Origin: Pseudeuparius sepicola
Lineage: Eukaryota > Arthropoda > Insecta > Coleoptera > Anthribidae
Direction of reading: 5' to 3'
NCBI GenBank assembly: GCA_963920635.1
Contig: OY987299.1
Location: 23,638,901 to 23,702,900 of the forward strand
Length of the DNA stretch: 64,000 nucleotides
How positions within the stretch are numbered: position 1 is the first letter of the stretch; every line of letters starts with the position of its first letter. A model generated the notes under the pieces. It was not told the origin of the DNA, did not search any database, and saw nothing but the letters and a program-made list of their open reading frames with translations. Below, in pieces: positions 55,951 to 64,000 of this stretch. Made by a program: the position numbers and the translations under genes.

Positions 55951-58900
55951 GTAAGTATTTTCGTGTTTATTAACAATTTTTCAATTGCAAATAGATGCGT
56001 TGTCATTTATTTCATTGTAGAATATGTGCTGAATCATTTAATTGCTGCCACTTACGTATATTCTCAAAATTTTAGAGTGGAAAAGTTTTTACAATTAAAT
56101 TTTGTCCTGTAGTTTGCATGTTTCAACAAATCTGTTAATTTTTTTGTTGTAATTGAGCATGTGGCATCTAAAAAATTGTGTGGATTTTCAGAAAAGGAGA
56201 TATCGGGTTGATCGGCCTGGCCGTCATGGGCCAGAACCTAATCCTCAACATGGCAGATCACGGTTTCACGGTGGTCGCCTTCAACAGATCCATCGAAAAG
56301 GTGCACGCATTCTTAGCCAACGAGGCCAAGGGCAAGAGTATTATTGGGGCGGAAAGCATACAAGATTTATGTTCGAAACTGAAGACCCCTAGAAGGGTAA
56401 TGCTGCTCGTCAAAGCTGGTGATGCTGTCGATAATTTTATCGGCCAACTGTTGCCGCATTTGGAAAAAGGCGATATCATTATTGATGGTGGCAATTCGGA
56501 ATATCAGGACAGCGAAAGGAGGTGCAAGGAACTGGCGGACAAGCAGATCAGATTTGTGGGGTCAGGTGTATCAGGTGAGGAATTGCATTTTGCTGCAATA
56601 TAATAAGGTGAAGCATATACATTTTATTTTATGGTGTTCCATTTCGAGTTTTGTTTAAGTACAAGATAACGAAAAATAGTTTTTCTACGACAGTAAAGAA
56701 ACGAATTGTTGTATATTTGTTTTTAATTGGGAAATGCACTACATTGTACATGGCTTTTTGCAACCGTTGCAGTAATATAATTGTGCATGAGTTGGTACAC
56801 CAATCTGTGCAAGAATATCATTGTGCACGGGTCTGCAAGTAAATGTTGAGTGAAGTAGTAGGAAGCCACACGAATAAATAAGAGCTGCTGAATGTGACAG
56901 TTCTGCTTTATCGATTTGTGTTTATTTTCATTTATTTTTAAACTGAAATAATTAAGTGAATATGACAGTTCCAGCAGCAGTAAGATAGAATTTTTTCTAA
57001 TGATTTTTTTATAACTAAGCACAAATCTATTATTTAATATTGTAAATAAGTAACTGTAGATAAGAAATATGTTGTTAAAATTGTCTTAATTTTAATACCT
57101 ACTTGTTCATGTTAGGTATAAACAAAAATTAGAAATCAAAAATTTGAACTCGAGAACTTATAATAGTATAACTTGCATGGAATGTTCATTTCCCACTCAT
57201 AAGACTTGCAGCACTCGCCTGCGGCTCGTGTCGCAAACTAAACTGTCATACTCATAATGAATACCTACCATTCCTTGCTAGTTATACAATATACTAATTT
57301 GAAAAGCATGGTGCAATTTGAAATGATTCAAAAGACATAAACCAGCAATCTGCGTGACTTCTGTCAAGCATGAAATTATTAGTATTGAACATCAAAATTA
57401 CTAAACTAGGTTATGAAATCGCTGCACAAAATAATCATTATTTTTATGATTTAAAAAGATTATTAGCTTTATATAACATTAAAACTTTGATATGTCCAGT
57501 AGGCATTAGTTTAAACTATGTTTTACCCTTATTTAGTATAAACAAGGGTTTTACTCAGGAAACTTAGAATACCTGTTATCATTGACTGACGTATTTATAA
57601 GAATTCTCACCGCTATAGCTTCATACCCTGGAAAGCAGGTGGCGTTGATGTCTAACAATGTATTTTGCATTGTATTTTGTCTCCGGAAAGTGCATGGTAA
57701 GCCTAAAAATTGTCAGACGTGAGCATTTTGATCTGTACAGGGTGTTCCCGTATATTTTGACCCACCCCTAGAGTTAGAAAAAAATTAGTTAAATAAATGA
57801 AAGTTGTAGGGTACCAAGGTGTATTGTCCCAAAAATAATGGATTGATAGGAATGCTCTTGTCTAAGTTGAAATGTTTTTCCATGGCAACCTTGATTAAAT
57901 ATAAAGATCGTATTTATCCTCAATTTGGAATATCATGCGAATGCTTGAAGCAAACATATAACATATATTTATATTGTTGGAATCGGAAGAATGCGTGCAA
58001 TTCAAAAATCCACAAATATACAGGGTGTTCCATTAAAAAAAAGTAAGTTTATATTTTGTCATAAATTTGCGACGCTCATTTGTTTTATCTAGGAACAGAT
58101 CCTAGCGGTTCAGAAAAAACCCTACAACTTTCATTTAAGTAGTTTTTTTCTAACTCGAAAAATAAAGTCTCTAGGGGTAGGTCAAAATATACGAGAACAC
58201 CCTGTACACGTGACAGCCTTGAGCAGTCAACGCTATTATGTTTTGAGTTGTGTGAATGAGTACGGAGTGTTACAGCCATGTCCTTGAACTGTTGGGTAAT
58301 ATTAATATTCCATTGTTATAATTATAGCTAAAAATTTAAAATTCAATGAACATTCATGAGTTAATTTATTAACTTATATAATAATAATAATAGTAATAGT
58401 GATAATAATAAAGTTTATTGTGCATAAATATAAAACATGTTACACACAAGCTATCTTCCATACTTGCTATTCCAATACAGTAACTAACTGAAACAAATAA
58501 ACCATTTCCCCAAAAAGCGTGACTCATCAGAATAACAAGAAATTTCCAGATTTCAGTTATTTATTATTGGAATTTTAAACTTCTTAAAAAGAAGTGATTG
58601 AAATTGTTGGCTTTTACGTACCTTCTGTAATTACAAGTGGTAGGTACATACATGCTAAAGTGTGCAGTTTTCTAATTATTGCATACATTTATTTTAAAAA
58701 CAGGAGGTGAAGATGGTGCCAGATATGGTCCAAGTTTGATGCCTGGCGGTAACAAAGAAGCATGGCCCCACATCAAACCCATATTCCAATCCATTGCAGC
58801 TAAAGCTGATGGTCAACCTTGCTGTGATTGGGTGGGAAGCGATGGAGCCGGACACTTTGTTAAGATGGTTAGTCTTATTCATAAGTAATAATAATTGTGG

Positions 58901-61900
58901 CAGCTTTGGGTTTATTAATTACAAAAACGATGTGCAGGAATATTTAGAAATATCACACCACTATTGCAATCATTTTCATTTTTTTATAAACTATACCACG
59001 AGTTCATATCCTTTAAAAGATTCTAATCACATAGTGAACTATCATGTATCTATTTAATGTTTTTGATATCAGAATAATGGTAACAATGTTGATACTTTGA
59101 AATATCTAATATGTTTTTTTAATCTTAAATCAAAATAGGAAAAGTCAAATCTCAAATAAAAAGAACAACTCACAAATCATCTGATAATTCGTTGTGCTTG
59201 GGCACTTTTTTAGGTGAAGGCCATTTGATCCAGAATTGTATGTAAAATTCAATTTTTTCTAGATATGGACTACATTATTTATTGTATAATAATGAGCAAA
59301 TTTAGTTGCAATAAATTTATCAAACAATTTAAACAGTGCTTCTGGAATTTAATTTAAAAATTGAAATAATTGAATAATGCAAATCGGGAACACCTCTTTG
59401 AGGTCTTTTAATTTATTTCTTTACTTAAACTAATTCTCTTTCTGCTTTAACAGGTCCACAATGGCATCGAATACGGAGACATGCAAATCATTGGTGAAGC
59501 TTATCACCTAATGTTGGCAATGGGCATCTCACAAGAAGAAATGGCCAACACATTCACCGAATGGAACAAAGGTGAACTCGACAGTTTCCTTATAGAGATC
59601 ACCAGGGACATTTTGAAATATAAGGATACCGATGGTAATTTCTTTTTCTGGCATCTTTCACGTTTTCAAGATTCTGCAGACTAACAGAAATATATTTTCA
59701 GGTCAGTATTTATTGCCAAAAATCAGAGACACGGCGGGGCAGAAAGGTACTGGCAAATGGACAGCAATTTCAGCTCTCAACTATGGCATTCCTGTTACTC
59801 TAATCGGAGAGGCTGTATTTAGCAGATGTTTGTCTGCCTTAAAAGACGAGAGGACATTTGCCAGCAAAAAGTTGCCAGGACCAGAAACTACGTTCACGGG
59901 AGACAAGAAGAAGTTCCTAGAAGACATCAAACAGGCTCTCTATGCGGCCAAGATTGTTTCATATGCACAAGGTATGTTGAAGTTGAAAGATATGGATTTG
60001 GCATATTATCGTTGACTGATATATTATTAAAGACTGCTCACGGCTGTCACGTCTGAGACATTTTTGGCTCACCATGCGCTTTCCGGAGATAAAATACAAT
60101 GCAGAATACATTGTTAGCCATCAGAGCCATCTGTTTTCCACGACATAAAACTATAGCTGTGAGAAGTCATTATAAATACGCCAGTCAACGATATTATCAA
60201 CAAACTTTTTAAGGTTAAGGGCAAGTGTTTTTGTCAAATAGGCTTGGATGTGTGTTGTTTCTTGTCACACTTTATCTTTCCAGAGGTTACTTGACCTGAA
60301 AACTATAAAGTTTGCCAGATTGCCAGATACAATTTGTGTAGATGTTGTTTTGCACAAATTTGTTCCAAAAATTATGAATAATAAATAATTTTATAAAAAA
60401 ATAAGACTGGAACTATCAGTATTCTCAAAAAAGTTCACATATGGGAAATTGTTTTTATTAATGATTGATTTTGCAATTTAACTTTGGGGTTACCTTTTGC
60501 TTTAAAAAAAGATGAAAAATGATCCACTTAAACGTGGTCTTGTGACTCATTATTTGTAAAAAATGGCATTTAAAAAAAATTCTGGCTATAGGTTTATTTG
60601 TTAAAATTTGTTGTTTCTTTTTAATTTTACATAAGTATACCAAATATTAACGCTTTATTAAATGATTTAGGTTTTTGTGTGAAATTTCTGAAAATTTTAG
60701 AAACTTGTAACTTCGTAAAAACTATTTTCTTTACTAAAAGAAAATTGTGTTAACACTTTAATATGGTGCCCGCAAAATAAACTAATTGCCGATGCCGGCA
60801 ATGACGCTCCAAAAATAGATTAGAGGCTGCCGATTTTGAGTGCCTATCGTAAACGCGAAATCTGGCGCACAGAATAAGCGGGAAACTGAAAAACTTTTGC
60901 ATCGAAAACTGAAATGTTGTGTCAAAAAACCCTCGTCACAACGCGTAGAAGATGGACATCATTTGGAAAACGAGATATTATTGTTGAACCCTATATTTTA
61001 CGAGATTAAACAGGCAACGTCCACACTCTTCCTCCCAAATTTGTATTTACACGGTGTTACGAAAAAGTAGGTTAATCCATTACCGGCTAGGTCGACCTTT
61101 TTCCTGATAGAACTAGGATAGCATTCGCTCAAGTACTACGGAAAACCCTAGAAAACCGTAGTAATCCCAGTGAGTGTAGGACAATTAGTAAATCACACGG
61201 ATAAAGCTATTTAGGAGCAATACCGTGAACCCCAGCGCTCTTGTCCATAGCGGTGTTTTTCTTTAAAGACCTTGCCTCGACATCGGTTCGAACCAAGGTC
61301 GATCGAAGGCAGAAAAACATGCAGTCTAAAAAGTCAGCGCCGGTACGAGCGACGCCACCGCGGCCCTAATAACGAATAAGATAACTTGGGGAACGAAGTT
61401 TGAACCAATTCGCGCATGCCGTCATCTGGTGACAGAATGTATGTCAATAATCAAACTTCCCAATGCTTTTCACGTTATATTTAAACTGAGAACGATCGTC
61501 GAGCCTCAGGACTGCCGTACTTGCTCCTTCTTATCATTCTTCTAGGCGTCGCGAGCGCGAAAATATTGAAAAAGTATGATTCTTGGCTTTCTTCAAAAAC
61601 AAGAACAAAAAATTGCAATATGAAATTTTGCAAAAATAAATTGTTCTTATAAGCATAACATATAATGTATTTGCTCTTGTTCTCATTTTTCAGTACTTAA
61701 ATTTTGCAACACAATAAGCTGGAATATTCAGCGTCAAAACCACTTGCAGCTTTTTAATCAGTATGCCATGGTTGATCCATTTTCAAATTGCATAGCCGTA
61801 TTATGATATACGATCCCTTGATCTTTTAATGCGTTCAATAATCCTTGAAAGTGAACTGCCCAATGTCAAACAAAAATTAAAAATTAAGATTTTTGCATTG

Positions 61901-62182
61901 AATCTACAAATCTAAATTAAATTCAACCGATAATTTTCTCTTTAGGTTTTATGTTGCTACGTGAGGCAGCTGCAGTCCACAGTTGGGAATTGGACTATGG
62001 ATCCATTGCGTTGATGTGGAGGGGAGGTTGCATCATTAGGTCGGCATTCTTAGGGCAAATCAAAATTGCTTTCGACAAGGATCCTAGCCTTAAATCCCTG
62101 CTCCTGGCACCTTTCTTTGTGGATGCTATTTCCAAAGCACAAGCCGGGTGGAGAAATGTGGTGTCTACCTCTGTTACAATAG
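55943..62182 (+). CDS. Pgd: 6-phosphogluconate dehydrogenase, 5' six exons (C-terminus beyond window)
   Basis: Join 55943-55950, 56192-56574, 58704-58867, 59454-59634, 59702-59971, 61946-62182: 414 codons plus one base, against about 480 in the family. It catalyses NADP-dependent oxidative decarboxylation of 6-phosphogluconate to ribulose 5-phosphate in the cytosolic pentose phosphate pathway. Seen: Rossmann motif [12 protein letters not shown] (residues 9-19), VVAFNRS for the NADP phosphate, [51 protein letters not shown] with the catalytic Lys, and the signature [32 protein letters not shown] is in exon 6. All introns are GT-AG and in phase. The first exon codes only MSQ in part (ATGTCCCA). 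No disabling change is seen, so the gene appears functional. Confidence 0.97.
56192..56574 (+). CDS. Pgd: Pgd exon 2, NADP-binding domain
   Basis: Acceptor GATTTTCAG, donor ATCAG|GTGAGG. Residues 3-131: [73 protein letters not shown]. Confidence 0.96.
57583..57728. mobile_element. CGTTGACTGA-family MITE, copy 2 (truncated, inverted)
   Basis: ATTGACTGACGTATTTATAA matches the right end of copies 1 and 3 read backwards. GCATTGTATTTTGTCTCCGG matches their centres. The other terminus is lost after CAGACGTGAGCA. Confidence 0.65.
57738..58208. mobile_element. 471-bp foldback element with TACAGGGTGTTC ends
   Basis: CTGTACAGGGTGTTCCCGTA (from 57735) and ATACGAGAACACCCTGTACA (to 58208) are inverted. 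Arms of about 75 bp include TTTTGACCCACCCCTAG and GAAAGTTGTAGGG. A second TACAGGGTGTTCC at 58018 marks a nested end. Confidence 0.7.
58704..58867 (+). CDS. Pgd: Pgd exon 3, substrate loop
   Basis: Acceptor AAAAACAG, donor [32 protein letters not shown] and [16 protein letters not shown], including the active-site Lys. Confidence 0.96.
59454..59634 (+). CDS. Pgd: Pgd exon 4
   Basis: Acceptor CTTTAACAG, donor [31 protein letters not shown] and [20 protein letters not shown]. Confidence 0.96.
59702..59971 (+). CDS. Pgd: Pgd exon 5, family signature
   Basis: Acceptor ATATTTTCAG, donor [32 protein letters not shown] (6PGD signature), [37 protein letters not shown]. The MITE at 60010 begins 38 bp after this donor. 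Confidence 0.96.
60010..60190. mobile_element. 181-bp MITE, CGTTGACTGA family, copy 3
   Basis: CGTTGACTGATATATTATTA to TAAATACGCCAGTCAACG, about 93% like 52392-52572 by eye. Flanked by ATATT|AT and AT|ATTAT, so the duplication is short or ambiguous. Confidence 0.8.
60191..61945. other. Pgd: Pgd intron 5 with a GC-richer island
   Basis: Most is AT-rich, but about 60760-61560 is clearly GC-richer, with GGTTCGAACC (61283-61292), CGCGTAG and GGCGTCGCGAGCGCG, and a 76-codon frame at 60840-61070 ([15 protein letters not shown]...) of no known family. It may be an inserted element, such as a solo LTR or 5' end of a retroelement. Nothing diagnostic was found. Confidence 0.4.
61946..62182 (+). CDS. 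Pgd: Pgd exon 6
   Basis: Acceptor TTCTCTTTAG, donor [69 protein letters not shown]. The remaining roughly 70 codons should follow after 64000. Confidence 0.96.
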
Positions 62183-62654
62183 GTAAGTAATAGAGTAAGA
62201 GTAAACATAAAATCACAGATATGAGAGAATTTTTGCAAAAGGTATTTAAATTACTTCTGAATAATAATGAGTAATTTGCATAAAATTTTGAGGGATTGAT
62301 GGATTAATATTGTCAAAAAAAATCATCAATAGGTTTGAACATTGAGTAATTATTCCTTTACTCAATGGTTTGAAGTTAGGCTTTAAACATAAAAAACGCC
62401 GACGCGAATTTTTTTCAGAAAGCATACATGGATAATCGCTATAAAAAGTGCAAATATCATAACAAAAAGCAAATTAAAGTATAATCACATATGTTCAAAA
62501 CGTTTTATTACAGGTGAATCAATTTTTACACATTTCAATTTCAAACCTCAATTTCAAATTTTCAAAATTGGAAGACTTGCACACTAATTGGGTTTCTTTG
62601 TTAAATTCTTCCTTCCTTCCGTGAAGTAATAATTATCTGATTTACAAAAATGGA

Positions 62655-63200
62655 ACCATATTATTATTATTATTATTAATTCCTTTATTAGTCCAAAAAA
62701 ATATATACATTTTATGTACCTTTGCCCTTAAATAAATTAATGAAGTACTCATAATAACATCATAGCATTAAAAAAGAATATAGTAGTATAGTATAATTAT
62801 TAATGAACTAAATTATCCTGATTCAATTATCATTTTTTTAGTTTACTCTTTTAAACTATTAGGTAAATTATTATAAAGTTTAATACCATTATAAAGGAAG
62901 CAATCAATTCCAAATTGAGAATACATACGGGGTGCATCTATATTCATTCTATATCGAGTGCTATATTTATGTATTTTACAACAAACATTCTACTGTTATA
63001 CAATAATGTTTTTTAGATGTATATATTTTTGATGTATGAAATTTACTTGAAAACCATATATATTGCTAATGGACATAATTTTGTATTTTTTAAACAATTC
63101 AATAATAGGAAATCGAACTGGTAGAGAAAAAATATTTTTTATAGCTCGTCGTAAAATTTTTAATGGTTTCAGAAGTTTCACAATAATTCCTGTTCACAAC
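62655..63200 (-). mobile_element. LINE 3' fragment (5'-truncated), minus strand
   Basis: A - strand frame from about 63181 encodes LLKPLKILRRAIKNIFSLPV and IIELFKKYKIMSISNIYGFQ. After a frame change APRMYSQFGIDCFLYNGIKL YNNLPNSLKE ends at TAA 62843-62845. These are the usual last blocks of CR1/jockey-type LINE polymerases (LFKKLKIL...IY.FQ; YNG.KLYN.LP..+K). A 3' UTR and a (TAA)n tail at 62658-62677 follow. The copy is dead. Confidence 0.65.
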
Positions 63201-64000
63201 TCCTTGGCCAATTTACTCAAATTTCCTAATTAGCTTCACAATAATTCCTGTTCGCAACTCAAACTCTACGAACGAAATATTCACCATATTAGTAGTGAAT
63301 TTTCACTATTTTTATTCTTTGTTGGAGCGTATATCGTTTCATTTTCTTAAATCGGATAATTATTACTTTACAACAGTAAAAAAGTAACATCCATAAGTTT
63401 GACGGTAATGGAAAACCCTATATTTAGTCGAAATTGAATGGAATATATTATCGTGTGTATTATCTGGACCAACACTATAGAATGCATGACATTTTCAGTT
63501 TCTTCTTTATACAGGGCGAGTCTTTGTCCCGTACAAAAATTTCAATCAGGGGTCAAGTTGAATCCCTGGAGCACGCCTATCAAGTTTTTTTTTAAAGAAA
63601 ACTTCGTTTTTCAATGAAATATTTTAAAAGTTTTGTACCTCTGACCTTGTTCCTTCTTCCATCCACTATCCTAATTTAAAGTCTGAAATGTTGCCATATT
63701 TCAAAAAAATTGTAATTGTTGATGTGGATGTGGATACAGCTGGGGTTCAGATCCTAGTTGATTTCTATATATTGGAAGACACAATATTTTTATTTGTTAT
63801 GTGATCAGTATCTAGGTACCTCTTAAGTTTAATACCTCAATCAGTTCCGGCTGAATTCTTATACTTTTAGTGTTTTCGGCTTCTGGCAGAGTTAACTAGA
63901 TGGCATTATTAGAGTATATATCTTACCGGCTACTGCTGGTTAAATTGAATTGTTTTTGGGTATTTTGTATTTTGTACTGGGTTAGGGCCAGCTGATGACG
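63201..64000. other. Pgd intron, right edge of window
   Basis: No gene seen. CTGGACCAACACTAT at about 63468-63482 is a single arm of the dispersed motif, and TACAGGGCGAGTCTTTGTCC at 63511 is a repeat-end motif. Confidence 0.4.

Larger units (their letters stand above)
56575..58703. other. Pgd: Pgd intron 2
   Basis: 2.1 kb. Contains hairpins near 57160-57300 (TATAACTTGCATGGAATG against CATTCCTTGCTAGTTATA, loop CACTCGCCTGCGGCTCGTG), the truncated MITE at 57583, the foldback at 57738 and a (TAA)n-tailed retroposon end near 58380-58440. No coding signal. Confidence 0.55.

Noticed and set aside
56153..56392. Alternative + frame over Pgd exon 2
   Set aside because: Out of frame with the clear 6PGD coding sequence.

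Overview
The window looks like an AT-rich, transposon-dense insect nuclear genome. This rests on intron-containing animal genes with GT-AG introns, an R4/Dong-type non-LTR retrotransposon, a Ty3/gypsy element, a Tc1 fossil and many short inverted-repeat elements. A holometabolous insect such as a beetle is plausible, but the order cannot be fixed from sequence alone. There is no sign of prokaryotic organisation (no operons, CRISPR, rRNA or phage).

Host genes. (1) A small + strand gene at 14.7-16.8 kb encodes a cAMP-dependent protein kinase inhibitor (PKI), recognised from its pseudosubstrate and nuclear-export motifs; its exons are small and easy to miss. (2) TMTC4 (transmembrane and TPR O-mannosyltransferase family) lies on the - strand. 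Nine coding exons between 53357 and 21560 join in frame to 691 codons; one intron of about 22 kb holds most of the repeats. (3) Pgd (6-phosphogluconate dehydrogenase) lies on the + strand from 55943. Six coding exons (414 codons) are inside the window and the C-terminus lies beyond the right edge. TMTC4 and Pgd are divergent, about 2.6 kb apart. (4) Traces of THAP-domain coding sequence occur at 11.5-11.8 kb (-), and a short ORF at 9.45-10.0 kb (+) is split by a transposon.

Mobile DNA by region. 1-6.35 kb: two almost identical R4-like elements in head-to-tail tandem, the second with a 68-bp tandem-repeat leader and one internal stop codon. 7.9-8.3 kb: a LINE reverse-transcriptase fossil. 9-16 kb: several short inverted-repeat elements, two with clean 9-bp target duplications, a 1.2-kb foldback and a 0.46-kb AT microsatellite. 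19.1-20.1 kb: a decayed Tc1 transposase. 22-29 kb: more foldbacks. 29.7-46.9 kb: a 17-kb inverted-repeat structure with 240-bp satellite arrays in opposite orientations, into which an 11.15-kb gypsy element has inserted (4-bp duplication ATCC). The gypsy element is itself rearranged: LTR, gag, deleted pol, LTR fragment, second near-complete pol, LTR. At 45.5-46.56 kb a palindrome, a 4 x 122-bp repeat and a (CATA)n tract form another insertion. 47-63 kb: small MITE families in TMTC4 and Pgd introns and a 3'-terminal LINE fragment near the right end.

The most notable mechanistic signal is a textbook -1 ribosomal frameshift site at the gag-pol junction of the gypsy element: heptamer A AAA AAC, 9-nt spacer, 7-bp hairpin. 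It is correctly phased in the second copy, but carries one extra A in the copy that actually follows gag.
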